The translations under genes and the position numbers were made by a program. Below are positions 51,665 to 60,690 of a stretch of DNA of 64,000 nt, piece after piece. The DNA is from Ensifer adhaerens (GTDB lineage: Bacteria > Pseudomonadota > Alphaproteobacteria > Rhizobiales > Rhizobiaceae). Numbering within the stretch: the stretch's first letter is position 1; each line of letters begins with the position of its first letter. Below the pieces are notes generated by a model, which was not told where the DNA came from, made no database searches, and worked only from the letters and a program-made list of their open reading frames with translations. The stretch is taken from the NCBI RefSeq assembly GCF_028993555.1, contig NZ_CP118611.1, positions 924,001-988,000 of the forward strand. Reading direction: 5' to 3'.

Positions 51665-54332
51665 CGATCCACGCGACCTGATCGCGATTGCCATGCCGCT
51701 TTACGGGCATGCGGCACTGGCACTCGAGGCAATCGAGTCCGCACTGGCTTCGGCGCTTTCAGATTGCCGGATCGCCATCGTCGTCTCGGTCGACGGCGAC
51801 CCGCGGCATGAGACCTTCGATCAACTACTGCTGTTCACCGCTGCTTATCCCGACATCCATGTGGTCTTCGGCCGCAATGCGGGGCCGGGTGGCGCACGTA
51901 ATCGCGCCATCGACTATGTGCTCGAAAACCTGCCCGAAGCGAAGGCCGTCTATTTTCTCGATGCCGACAATCGCGTTCTGCCGGGCACGATCGAAACCCT
52001 TTACCGCCAACTGCGTGAAAGCGGCGCGGGCTGGGTCTATACCAACATTGATACCTTCTCGGTAAGCTGGCGGGCGCACTATGGCAACCACTATTCCAGG
52101 CTGGTTCACTGCATCACCGACAACATCTGCGACACCGGCTCGATGATCTCCATCGACGTCTTTCGGGCGGGCGTTCGCTTCAACGATGACCGGCAGAACG
52201 GTTTCGAGGACTGGGAGTTCTGGCTTTCCTGCGTGGAGCACGGCTTCGTCGGCACGCCTTGCCACGAGACGACCTTCGAATATCGCCTGCGGGCGGAAAG
52301 CCGCTTCAAGGAAGCCAACCGCGACCGTGCGACCTCCGTCAGCTTCCTCAGGAAGCGCCACAGGGCGCTGTTCCAGCGGCCGATGCTCGTCGACTTCGAA
52401 CACGAGGAGTGCCCCCGTTATCTCTTCGCGCGCACCGAAGACGCTGCGATCTCGTTCTTCACCGATCCGACCAAGCAGCCGAAGAGGTTGCGTCTCGACG
52501 ATATCATTCCGGCCTTCTGGGCAAACACCGGCGAGCCGGACAACGTGCACTTTCCGCCATTCGTGATGGCCGGCAGCGGCGCGACGATCGATCTGCTCTT
52601 GCGCTCGCGCATGTTGCCGAACGTGCTTTGCCATCTGGAACGGTTGAGCGAGAAGGCAAACGTCGTCTTCGTCCACCTCGGCAACGACGCCACGCAACGC
52701 AAGATCGAGCCGACGTTCCTCGATGCCGGATCCGAGCACGTCGGCCAGCCCGATCTCATCTTTATTTCGACGGCGCTCCTGCGCGACGTCATTCGCAACA
52801 ATGCGCTCGACTGGTTCGCCTCGATCGGCAGCCAGCAGGTCTGGCCGACATCGGCGGTCCTCAATGTACGCTTCCCGTTCCCGAGGGCTTTACCGCGCCG
52901 CACGCTCATCACCCCGCAACAGGTGATGATCAATTGCGTCAACGCAATCGCCACCAGCCCGTTGCGCCGCACCGCCGGCCGCCGCTGGACCTGGCGCCCG
53001 CCGCGGCTCATGCCCTATTCCGATTTGCATAAAGCCCTGCGCACGGAGATCGGCGGCTCGCCGGTGCTGCCGCTCGGGCACAGCGAGGCCGGAAAGAAGA
53101 CGGCAGCACTACTCGTGCCGAACGCCTCCTTCGGTGGCGCCGAAAAAGTTATCTATGCTGCGTCCCGCGAGTTGCGCGCCGCGGGTTACGAGACGCACCT
53201 GTTCGTGCTCGGCACCAGCCGGATGGACGTGATCGACGAATTCGACGCGAGCTTCGACTACGTGCATTTCTGGGATCAGGGCATTCCGGCCTGGGGCGGT
53301 TCCGGCTCGTTCCTGGGACAGGACTTCATCGCCGAACATCACGAGGTCGACTGGGGCGCATTGAAGGGCCAGCTTTCGGGCTTCGATCTCGTCATCAACA
53401 ACCACGTCATGGCGATGCATCCGCTGATCGCCCGGCTGCGGTCCGAAGGCACGCGCACGGCGTGCTACCTGCATGTCGTCGACAACACGCCGTTCAAGCG
53501 GCCGGCTGGACAGCCTTTTGCAGCGATCGCGCACGAGCACTGCTACGATGCTTTCCTGACCTGCTCGGAACAGCTCAAGTTCTATCTGCACAGCTTCGGC
53601 GTTCCACTCGAGAAGATCTTTGCCGTTCCGAACGGTGCAAGCTTCTCCGTGCCGCCCAAGGTGCTTGCAGAGGTGTTGCAGGTCCGGCGGATCGAACGCA
53701 AGGACGACCGGTTGCGGCTTCTTTACATGGGCCGCCTCGACCAGCAAAAGGGCATCGACCGGCTCGCTGCGACGATTTCCGAGCTGCGCGCGGCACATGT
53801 GTTGTTCGACGCGCGGGCGATCGGCGGCGAGATTCTCGCCGACGCCAGCTTCTCCTGGACGGACCGCCTCAAGGAGCTTGGCGTCGATGTGCGCCCGCCA
53901 GTCTTTGCCAGCCGAGATCTGATCAAGGCGCTCGGTTGGGCAGACGTGCTGGTCATGCCGTCGCGCTGGGAAGGTGCGCCTTTGATGATCGCGGAAGCGC
54001 AGCAGCTTGGATGCGTCCCGATCGCGACCGCCGTCGGGGCCGTCGACGAACTCATCGTTGACCGTGAGGACGGCATCCTGATCGACGCACCCTCTGACCC
54101 GCAGGTGGTGCGGGACATGGTGAAAGCGATCACCGAGGTCGCCCGTGACCGCAACCTGCTCGCCCCCATCATGGAAGGCTGCCTCAGAACGGCGGCGCGC
54201 CGTGCCTGGCCCAACTCTTTCGCGGAGTTCCTTGGCTGGTGCGACACCTCCGTGAGCAATTCATCTCTTTCGCGCGCCAAGGTCATTCGTGTGCGTGAGA
54301 CATCCAATACCGGCGTTGCAGCTGCAGTTTGA
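51651..54332 (+). CDS. wgaB: GT2-GT4 bifunctional glycosyltransferase (WgaB/ExpA23-like)
   Basis: About 893 aa. The N-terminal GT2 domain (about 1-250) has RDLIAIAMPLYGHAALALEA, VVFGRNAGPGGARNRAIDYV, AVYFLDADNRVLPGTIETLY (DxD) and NGFEDWEFWLSCVEHGFVGT (ED catalytic pair). The C-terminal GT4 domain (about 485-860) has AALLVPNASFGGAEKVIYAA, LYMGRLDQQKGIDRLAATIS, VLVMPSRWEGAPLMIAEAQQ and GAVDELIVDREDGIL. In S. meliloti the corresponding gene is the fused expA23. ATG 51651 is chosen over GTG 51639 because the Gly-rich ribosome site lies about 9 nt upstream. It probably builds the alternating glucose-galactose disaccharide. Confidence 0.88.
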   Translation: MFSNSDPRDLIAIAMPLYGHAALALEAIESALASALSDCRIAIVVSVDGDPRHETFDQLLLFTAAYPDIHVVFGRNAGPGGARNRAIDYVLENLPEAKAVYFLDADNRVLPGTIETLYRQLRESGAGWVYTNIDTFSVSWRAHYGNHYSRLVHCITDNICDTGSMISIDVFRAGVRFNDDRQNGFEDWEFWLSCVEHGFVGTPCHETTFEYRLRAESRFKEANRDRATSVSFLRKRHRALFQRPMLVDFEHEECPRYLFARTEDAAISFFTDPTKQPKRLRLDDIIPAFWANTGEPDNVHFPPFVMAGSGATIDLLLRSRMLPNVLCHLERLSEKANVVFVHLGNDATQRKIEPTFLDAGSEHVGQPDLIFISTALLRDVIRNNALDWFASIGSQQVWPTSAVLNVRFPFPRALPRRTLITPQQVMINCVNAIATSPLRRTAGRRWTWRPPRLMPYSDLHKALRTEIGGSPVLPLGHSEAGKKTAALLVPNASFGGAEKVIYAASRELRAAGYETHLFVLGTSRMDVIDEFDASFDYVHFWDQGIPAWGGSGSFLGQDFIAEHHEVDWGALKGQLSGFDLVINNHVMAMHPLIARLRSEGTRTACYLHVVDNTPFKRPAGQPFAAIAHEHCYDAFLTCSEQLKFYLHSFGVPLEKIFAVPNGASFSVPPKVLAEVLQVRRIERKDDRLRLLYMGRLDQQKGIDRLAATISELRAAHVLFDARAIGGEILADASFSWTDRLKELGVDVRPPVFASRDLIKALGWADVLVMPSRWEGAPLMIAEAQQLGCVPIATAVGAVDELIVDREDGILIDAPSDPQVVRDMVKAITEVARDRNLLAPIMEGCLRTAARRAWPNSFAEFLGWCDTSVSNSSLSRAKVIRVRETSNTGVAAAV

Positions 54333-54370
54333 GCGCGCCGGGCGACTTTTCAACTAGAAGGGACTTACGC

Positions 54371-55549
54371 ATGCGTCCAAGAATCCTCCTGACGGGCATT
54401 CCTGGTCATTATACGCGCCTCGCCAATGGCGCGAATGGCCTGTCGGTTTCCTATTCGGAACGGCAGAAACAGCCCGAATCGAAGGACGAGTTTCTTCAGG
54501 AGCTTCGCAACATCAGCAACACCGGCAACTATCTGATCGGTGAGGGAGCTCTGCGTGCCATCGCTCCGCATGCCAAGCAGATCCCGTTCTGGCATCTTTA
54601 CAACGCCCACAAGAACGGCAGCGGCTTCGACGAGTTCAACAACAACTTCGACATCTGCGTCTTCACCTGCGCAAATCTCCTGCGCAAGGGTCTGTCGGCG
54701 GATGCCGAAGCCGATGTGTTGAGCAAGCTCAAGATGCCGATCGTCATGCTCGGTATCGGCCATCAGAACCGCAAGGACCTGGAAACCGGCCTGCCGGAGG
54801 GAACCAAGCGGCTGCTCGACGTGCTCAAGGACCGTGAACACTATTTCCTGACCCGCGGCTATGAGACGGCCGGCTACCTGAAGGACCAGGGCTTCAAATA
54901 CGTTCGACCGACCGGCTGCCCCTCCGTCTACTTCGCACCGAACAACATGCGCGCGTCGATGAAGAAGCTGCCAAACGTCAAGATCGGCCAGGCAAAGACG
55001 ATCTTCTCGGGTTATCTCGGTGCCAATCACGATTGCATCGTCGATGCCATTGCGCTGAACCCCGAGGGGGCAAAGCCGCAATACGTCATCCAGGACGAAT
55101 TCCTGCACTTCGACATGAAGGTCGAGCCCGATGCCGATGGCAGAGTTTTCGATTCCTGCTCTGGTAAAATGCTTGGCGATCTCGCCTTTCCGGGCGCTGA
55201 GCGCCAGAAGGTGCCGTTCGACGTGCGCACCTTCTTCGATACCAACCAGTGGCGCGCCTGGGCCTCGCACATGGACTTCAACTTCGGTCGACGGTTCCAC
55301 GGCTCGATCATCGCCATGCAGGCGGGTGTGCCGAGCCTGATGGTGGCGGTCGACGACCGGATGCGCGAGATGCTGGGCTTTACCGGCCTGCCGTCGGTCG
55401 AGGTGCAGGAACTCGAAAAAGCCGAAAACCGGGCGGAATTCGTCGCCAGCCATCTGGCCGGGCTGAACGCATCCGAATTGGTGGATCGCTACTCCGATCG
55501 CGAACGCAATTTCCGTTCGGTGCTGCGCGAAATCGGTATCGGCCAATAA
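54371..55549 (+). CDS. wgaD: polysaccharide pyruvyltransferase family protein (WgaD/ExpA4-like)
   Basis: A 392-aa protein of the polysaccharide pyruvyl transferase family (PF04230). NTGNYLIGEGALRAI (about 50-64), FLTRGYETAGYLKDQGFKYV, RPTGCPSVYFAPN and FGRRFHGSIIAMQAGVPSLM (about 304-322, with the family R-x-H-G) are clear. It would transfer pyruvate from PEP as a ketal onto galactose, a known EPS II decoration. ATG 54371 with AAGGGA upstream. Tandem paralogue of the next gene. Confidence 0.85.
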   Translation: MRPRILLTGIPGHYTRLANGANGLSVSYSERQKQPESKDEFLQELRNISNTGNYLIGEGALRAIAPHAKQIPFWHLYNAHKNGSGFDEFNNNFDICVFTCANLLRKGLSADAEADVLSKLKMPIVMLGIGHQNRKDLETGLPEGTKRLLDVLKDREHYFLTRGYETAGYLKDQGFKYVRPTGCPSVYFAPNNMRASMKKLPNVKIGQAKTIFSGYLGANHDCIVDAIALNPEGAKPQYVIQDEFLHFDMKVEPDADGRVFDSCSGKMLGDLAFPGAERQKVPFDVRTFFDTNQWRAWASHMDFNFGRRFHGSIIAMQAGVPSLMVAVDDRMREMLGFTGLPSVEVQELEKAENRAEFVASHLAGLNASELVDRYSDRERNFRSVLREIGIGQ

Positions 55550-55701
55550 ATCGCTGACGCCTCGGGTGCGCCCCACCCGAGGCACGAATGCGGTCATTTC
55601 CATAACTTTCGGGCGGGATGAGGAAGACCGCACAGACGCCTCCTCATCCCGCACTCGCTTTCTGTCAACTTAGTCGGCCAGCCCACAAACCAGGTGTATC
55701 G

Positions 55702-56874
55702 ATGCGTATCCTGCTCACCGGAATCCCGTCCTATCTCCAGCGTACCGTCTCGCGTGTTTCCGGTGCGACGGTCCATCACAAGCCCTACTTCGACGATATC
55801 CGAAGCAAGAAGGAACTGATCGACCAGGTCAAAAAGATCGCCAACACCGGTAACTACCTGATCGGCGAGGGCGCAGCTTACGCCTTGCGCGGACATGACG
55901 TGACCTATGTGCCCTTCTGGCACCTGGTCAACAGCCGCGGCGCCAACGATGTCTATGATGCCCTGAACAAGGAATTCGACATGTGCGTGTTCGCCTCGGC
56001 GAACCTGTTGCGCCCGGGATATTCCGCCGATCTCGAAGCCGATGTATTCGAGAAACTGAAGATGCCCGTGCTGGTGATGGGCATCGGCATCCAGAAGCGC
56101 GAAGGGCTCAAGGAGAACCTGCCGGCCGGCACGTTGCGGTTCCTCGAGGTGTTGAAGCAGAAGGAGAGCTTCTTCCTGACCCGTGGCTATTTTACCGCGG
56201 AGTTCTTGAGGGCCGAGGGCATGAAGTTCGTCAAGCCGACCGGCTGCCCGTCGCTCTTCTTCGCACCGAACGAGATGCGACGCTCGCTGACGTCTCTTGC
56301 CAACGCGGACCTGGCATCGGCCCAGAAGCTGGCGCTCGGAGGATATCTCGGCAGCGTCGCCGACACGATCGTCGATGCCCACGCGCTGCTGAAGCCCGAT
56401 AGTGTCGCAAGCTACGTTATCCAGGACGAGGTCGTTGCCTATAACCTGACGCTTCCCGTCGACGACAACGCGCCGGTCTATGACCGCTCGAGCGGACGCA
56501 TCACCGGCAAGACCGAGTACAAGCACCAGGAGAAGTGGCAAAGAGAGAACGAACTCATGGTGTTCTTCGACACCAACCAGTGGCGCGCCTGGTCGTCGTC
56601 GAGAGATCTCTGCATCGGCCGGCGGTTCCACGGTTGCGTCATCGGTATGCAGGCGGGGACGCCGTCGTTGATGATTGCCGTCGACGACCGCATGCGGGAA
56701 ATGCTTGAATTCATCGGCTTCCCCTATATCGAGGCGAGCGTGTGGAATCGTGAAGGCGACAAGCGCGCCCATCTTGCCAACTTCCTGTCCAAGATCGATG
56801 CACAAGCCGTCACCGAGCGGTACTCGGCATGCGAGGCGAACTTCCAAAGTGCGCTCAAACAGGTTGGCATCTAA
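55702..56874 (+). CDS. wgaE: polysaccharide pyruvyltransferase family protein (WgaE/ExpA5-like)
   Basis: A 390-aa paralogue of WgaD: MRILLTGIPS start, NTGNYLIGEGAAYAL, FVKPTGCPSLFFAPNEMRRS, FDTNQWRAWSSSRDLCIGRR then FHGCVIGMQAGTPSLMIAVD. Most of the length aligns by eye with WgaD, so it arose by tandem duplication. The two may act as a heterodimer or on different positions. ATG 55702; 152 bp follow wgaD, long enough for an internal promoter, though none was recognised. Confidence 0.85.
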   Translation: MRILLTGIPSYLQRTVSRVSGATVHHKPYFDDIRSKKELIDQVKKIANTGNYLIGEGAAYALRGHDVTYVPFWHLVNSRGANDVYDALNKEFDMCVFASANLLRPGYSADLEADVFEKLKMPVLVMGIGIQKREGLKENLPAGTLRFLEVLKQKESFFLTRGYFTAEFLRAEGMKFVKPTGCPSLFFAPNEMRRSLTSLANADLASAQKLALGGYLGSVADTIVDAHALLKPDSVASYVIQDEVVAYNLTLPVDDNAPVYDRSSGRITGKTEYKHQEKWQRENELMVFFDTNQWRAWSSSRDLCIGRRFHGCVIGMQAGTPSLMIAVDDRMREMLEFIGFPYIEASVWNREGDKRAHLANFLSKIDAQAVTERYSACEANFQSALKQVGI

Positions 56875-56884
56875 TCGCCGCAGG

Positions 56885-57994
56885 ATGAGAGCAGCGCCAT
56901 GGGCGCTGCTCCTTGCCGGCCAGCTTTGCCTGGCGGCAATCGCTTGCGCATCGCCAGCGTTGGCCGAAGACGCGGCTTTAGCGCGCTACGGCGTCAATCG
57001 GCTCAACCTCGCCTGGCTCGATCAGGCCGAACAGGAGCGCGTGCTCAAGGAGATCGCCGGTAGCGGCGCCACCCATGTGCGCCTTTCCCTGTCGCGGCCG
57101 GTCGAAAAGAGCATTGAGGCGGTCGCCATGGCCAGCCGATTGGGACTGCATATCCTGCTTGAAATCCAGCTTTCGAACAAAAGCTACTATGCCGATGCGG
57201 TTCGGCCGAGGAGCGGCCAGGGACGCATCTGGGATATCAACCGCCTGTCCGATCTGGATCTCGACCGATACCGATTGGGCCTTCGCGAAGCGCTCACGCG
57301 GCTGGATGGGCTCGGTGTTCGCCTCGAAGCGGTGGAGCCTGGAAACGAGATCAACCTTGCCGGCTATAACGGCGACCTTGCCGTCTATCCGAAGCCTGGG
57401 CAGCAGACGCCACGCACCGTTGCCGATCTCACGGATCGCTCAGCCTTCGAAGAAGGCCTCGACCGCTACATCGAGGTGCTCCAGATAACCCGGGACGAGG
57501 TGCGTAAAAGTGCCAAGAGCGGCGACGCCGTCATCGTTTCTGCCGGCCTCTCCGACATGAGCGCCAAGGAAGCGGACCGACAAGGCATGGAGCGGATCGA
57601 TCCGGCTGAGGTGATAACACTTCTGCGGGAACGAGGAATGGACCAGCATGTCGATGCCTATGGGATTCACATCTACCCCGCCCGCAAGGATCCGAAAGCG
57701 ATCAAATCCGTCGTCACCAAGCTCCTCGAATTCTGCGAGCCGGCGGAAAGCGGCCGGCCATGCTGGGTGACGGAGTGGGGGATCGCAAACACCGCGCGCA
57801 CCTGTCCTGTCGACGACAGCCAGCGCGAAGGCGCGATGGCCGCGATGCGCACCGTCTTTTCCGATATGGCCAGGGCCAAACGACTGGATGCGGCATACTA
57901 CTATGACTGGGACACGCAGCAGGCCTATCGGCTCTGGCGGTGCGGCACGCTCAGCCCGGCTGGTGCCTTGGCCATCACTCCAAGGGATAACTAA
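56885..57994 (+). CDS. wgaF: secreted glycoside-hydrolase-like protein (WgaF/ExpA6-like)
   Basis: A 369-aa protein with a signal peptide (MRAAPWALLLAGQLCLAAIA, cleavage near SPALA-ED at about 28). The rest fits a (beta/alpha)8 clan-A hydrolase: RYGVNRLNLAWLDQAEQERV, VRLSLSRP, the acid/base motif EAVEPGNEINLAGYNGDL (Glu near 154), DAYGIHIYPARKDPKAIKSV and the nucleophile motif CWVTEWGIANTAR (Glu near 297). ATG 56885 follows wgaE by 10 bp. It may trim or release galactoglucan in the periplasm. A longer frame starting inside wgaE is rejected. Confidence 0.8.
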   Translation: MRAAPWALLLAGQLCLAAIACASPALAEDAALARYGVNRLNLAWLDQAEQERVLKEIAGSGATHVRLSLSRPVEKSIEAVAMASRLGLHILLEIQLSNKSYYADAVRPRSGQGRIWDINRLSDLDLDRYRLGLREALTRLDGLGVRLEAVEPGNEINLAGYNGDLAVYPKPGQQTPRTVADLTDRSAFEEGLDRYIEVLQITRDEVRKSAKSGDAVIVSAGLSDMSAKEADRQGMERIDPAEVITLLRERGMDQHVDAYGIHIYPARKDPKAIKSVVTKLLEFCEPAESGRPCWVTEWGIANTARTCPVDDSQREGAMAAMRTVFSDMARAKRLDAAYYYDWDTQQAYRLWRCGTLSPAGALAITPRDN

Positions 57995-58041
57995 ACCCCA
58001 CTGCGCAGAGTGCCTATTGGATCAATGCCCGACCGCGTCCG

Positions 58042-58284
58042 TCAGCGGCGCGCCGTACGGCTGGCCGCCGGCTCCAAGCCCTTGCCGCGGTAGGTGACGG
58101 GGATGCCGAGCTCTTCGTGGGCCCGCGCCAGCGTCTCGAGCCAGTTCGCCAGTTCGTCCGGCACCTTCTCTTCGCCGGTCTCCATCGCCTCGATCCACGC
58201 CAGGTTGCAATGGAGGGCGCTCGCCAGATTGATCGGCGTCCAACGAAGAACGAGAAGGCATTGGGTGAAACGGGCGGGTGTCAT
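58042..58284 (-). CDS. small HTH-like protein
   Basis: An 80-aa protein: FTQCLLVLRWTPINLASALH, CNLAWIEAMETGEEKVPDEL, ANWLETLARAHEELG. The pattern (W.P..LA..L......I..ME.G....P..L..WL..LA) is like a minimal XRE/Cro fold found repeatedly in rhizobia. Probably a DNA-binding regulator; no operator recognised. Convergent with wgaF. Confidence 0.65.
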   Translation of the reverse strand: MTPARFTQCLLVLRWTPINLASALHCNLAWIEAMETGEEKVPDELANWLETLARAHEELGIPVTYRGKGLEPAASRTARR

Positions 58285-58577
58285 CGGTCGTGCTCAAAGT
58301 TACGTGTGGAATGGATGAAGCAGGCTTTACACGCCGAAATAAGTCAAGGTGATGACTTGTCGCGCCCGAAAGCCCTGATCTTTTCGTGAGTTAGAGTTGA
58401 ATGGGCAAAATGCCGCAGAACGGCTGTGGAAACCGCAGAGCACCAGTGTTTGCAGCGGCTCGTCCCTCCGCCGGCAGTGAAGACGTACGCAGAATATACG
58501 ACAAGACATGGCGCATATTCGATGCCCGACGAGTGTGTCAGGCGTGGCGGGTGCGAATCGCGCGTCTTTCAGATTGA

Positions 58578-60095
58578 ATGGCTGCCTATCCCAAAAGTCG
58601 ATTCGGGCTTTCGGGACAACGCACTGAGGCCCGTCGACCGTTGCATGCAACTCTCTACCAGTCCGCGATCAACATCGCTGCGAAGGCAGCCTTCTACCTG
58701 TCGCTGGCGATGCTTCTTCCGGCGGCGGTCGACCTGTTCTATGGGCATCCGGATTGGCGGATCTTTGCTGTTTCGGCCTTCATCACCGGGGGGATATCGC
58801 TCCTGACGATCGCCGCGACGCAGGGCGGTCCTCCACCCTTTAGCCGCAAGATGGGTTTCCTCGTCGTCAACTTGCTCTGGGTCGTCATCTCGCTCGTCGG
58901 TGCGGTGCCTTTCTGGTTCTCATCGCTGAACCTTGATTTCGCCAAGGCCCTGTTTGAATCCGTCTCCGGCATCACCACGACGGGCTCGACGGTCATCACC
59001 GGTCTCGATTTTGCTCCCCCGGGTATTTTGCTTTGGCGCTCGCTGCTGCATTGGCTGGGCGGTATCGGGATCGTGGCGCTCGGGCTTTTCGTCATGCCTT
59101 ACCTGCGTGTTGGCGGCATGTCGTTCTTCAAGATGGAATCCTCGGATACGACCGAGAAACCCTTCGCCAGGATCGTCACCTTCACGCGCGCCTTCATCCT
59201 CATCTACGTGGTGCTGACAGTTGCCTGCACGATTATCTACTCCTATCTCGGCATGAGCCGCTTCGACGCACTGAACCATGCGATGTCGACGATCGCGACA
59301 GGGGGCTTCTCCACCCATGACGCGTCGCTTGGCTACTTCAAGAGCGTGCCGATCCTCTGGGTCGCCACGTTCTTCATGACCTTGAGCAGCCTGCCGTTTT
59401 CGGTGCTCATTCTCTTCATCGTACGTGGTCGCCTCGATACGTTGAAAGATCCGCAGATCATCGTCTTCCTGTCCTATCTGACCGTGCTTGCGCTGGCGGC
59501 AAGCCTCTATCAGCGACTAGCCAATGGCGTCGCTGCGAGCGATGCGCTTGCGCACGGGTTCTTCACGGTCTCGTCGATCCTGTCGACGACGGGCTTTGCC
59601 AGTGACGATTACATGTTGTGGGGGGAGTTCATCGTTGCGCTTGCCTTCGCCGCAACCTTCATGGGCGGTTGCTCCGGCTCGACGGCGGGCGGCATGAAGG
59701 CCTACCGCTTCATCATTATCTTCAATTCCATTCGGGCCGGCCTCTTCAAGCTGATCTATCCGAATGCGGTGCACACGGTGCGTTACGGCAAGGGCCTCGT
59801 CGACATCGATGTCCAGCGCGCGGTCTTCATGTTCTTCACCGCCTATATGTTCATCTGGGCGTTCGGCAGCCTGGCGATGGGCGCGATCGGCTATGATCTC
59901 ATCACGGGCGCATCCGCCGTTGCCACGGCGCTCTCCAATGTCGGCGCCGGGCTCGGGCCGATCATCGGGCCGGCCGGCAATTTCTCGACCTTGTCGGACC
60001 CCGCCCTTTACCTCCTATCGGTTATGATGCTGCTCGGCCGCCTGGAAATCCTGACGGTGCTCGTCATCCTGACGCCGCTCTTCTGGAAGGATTGA
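58578..60095 (+). CDS. trkH: Trk-type potassium uptake transmembrane protein
   Basis: About 505 aa from ATG 58578; a TTG near 58641 would give a more usual N-terminus. It has many TM segments and the four selectivity-filter repeats: ESVSGITTTGSTVITGL, MSTIATGGFSTHD, FTVSSILSTTGFASDDY and ALSNVGAGLGPIIGPAGNF. It transports K+ with the cytosolic TrkA/KtrA-type regulator encoded elsewhere. It separates the wga and exo genes and has no obvious polysaccharide role, although osmoadaptation and EPS synthesis are physiologically linked. Confidence 0.9.
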   Translation: MAAYPKSRFGLSGQRTEARRPLHATLYQSAINIAAKAAFYLSLAMLLPAAVDLFYGHPDWRIFAVSAFITGGISLLTIAATQGGPPPFSRKMGFLVVNLLWVVISLVGAVPFWFSSLNLDFAKALFESVSGITTTGSTVITGLDFAPPGILLWRSLLHWLGGIGIVALGLFVMPYLRVGGMSFFKMESSDTTEKPFARIVTFTRAFILIYVVLTVACTIIYSYLGMSRFDALNHAMSTIATGGFSTHDASLGYFKSVPILWVATFFMTLSSLPFSVLILFIVRGRLDTLKDPQIIVFLSYLTVLALAASLYQRLANGVAASDALAHGFFTVSSILSTTGFASDDYMLWGEFIVALAFAATFMGGCSGSTAGGMKAYRFIIIFNSIRAGLFKLIYPNAVHTVRYGKGLVDIDVQRAVFMFFTAYMFIWAFGSLAMGAIGYDLITGASAVATALSNVGAGLGPIIGPAGNFSTLSDPALYLLSVMMLLGRLEILTVLVILTPLFWKD

Positions 60096-60262
60096 GGTCG
60101 ATCGCTGTTTCCTTTCAAATCGTCGCCTGTGCGCCTCCTGCCGGTGCATTGCTCACCGGGCGCACGTGGTTCCAGTCGATCATAGGACTGCACCTCACGG
60201 CTAACGGCGTCAGGATATGAAAGCCACTTAACCTCGGCGTTTGCCGATCGGAAAGATGTGCC

Positions 60263-60454
60263 TTAACTGCCAGTGCATCGTATCTCTCTGGCGATGTCGC
60301 TGTTTTCGCCACAGCATTCAGTGGCAATGTCCAAACAGCGTTGCCGCTCTAACGCAATCGCCTCCGCAACCATCAACGTAGGGTCACGTTGTCCGCGTGC
60401 CAGGTGTTGGGCTGAAAGCATCCAGGCCATTGCGGCAATTTCGTCTGGAATCAT
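60263..60454 (-). CDS. small hypothetical protein
   Basis: A 63-aa helical protein (MIPDEIAAMAWMLSAQHLAR, then PTLMVAEAIALERQRCLDIA). ATG 60454 has an excellent Shine-Dalgarno (GAGGAAAA), which separates it from a longer frame to 60628 with random composition. No family recognised. Confidence 0.6.
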   Translation of the reverse strand: MIPDEIAAMAWMLSAQHLARGQRDPTLMVAEAIALERQRCLDIATECCGENSDIAREIRCTGS

Positions 60455-60630
60455 GATTTTCCTCAGCCGATACTCAACTGAGCGTAGGCGCTGTCGCTTT
60501 CGTGAAACGTGCGCGTGAAGCAAGGCAGCTTGCGCCAACACGTTGCGACCGGCATTGTGTAGGGATGCGGGGGGGTGTCGCTCGATCGGTGGATGACATT
60601 CCCAAGCCTGCAAGCCACTACCATCCATTT

Positions 60631-60668
60631 TGAGAAGCCTCGAACCGCCTCCTGTCCGAGGCTTCTCA
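60631..60668. repeat. inverted repeat downstream of exoP
   Basis: Perfect 12-bp arms TGAGAAGCCTCG / CGAGGCTTCTCA with a 14-nt spacer, 22 bp after the exoP stop. It may act as an exoP terminator or mRNA-stabilising hairpin; no T-run follows on the minus strand. Confidence 0.6.
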
Positions 60669-60690
60669 GTTTGGCGGGGGGGAGGATGCC

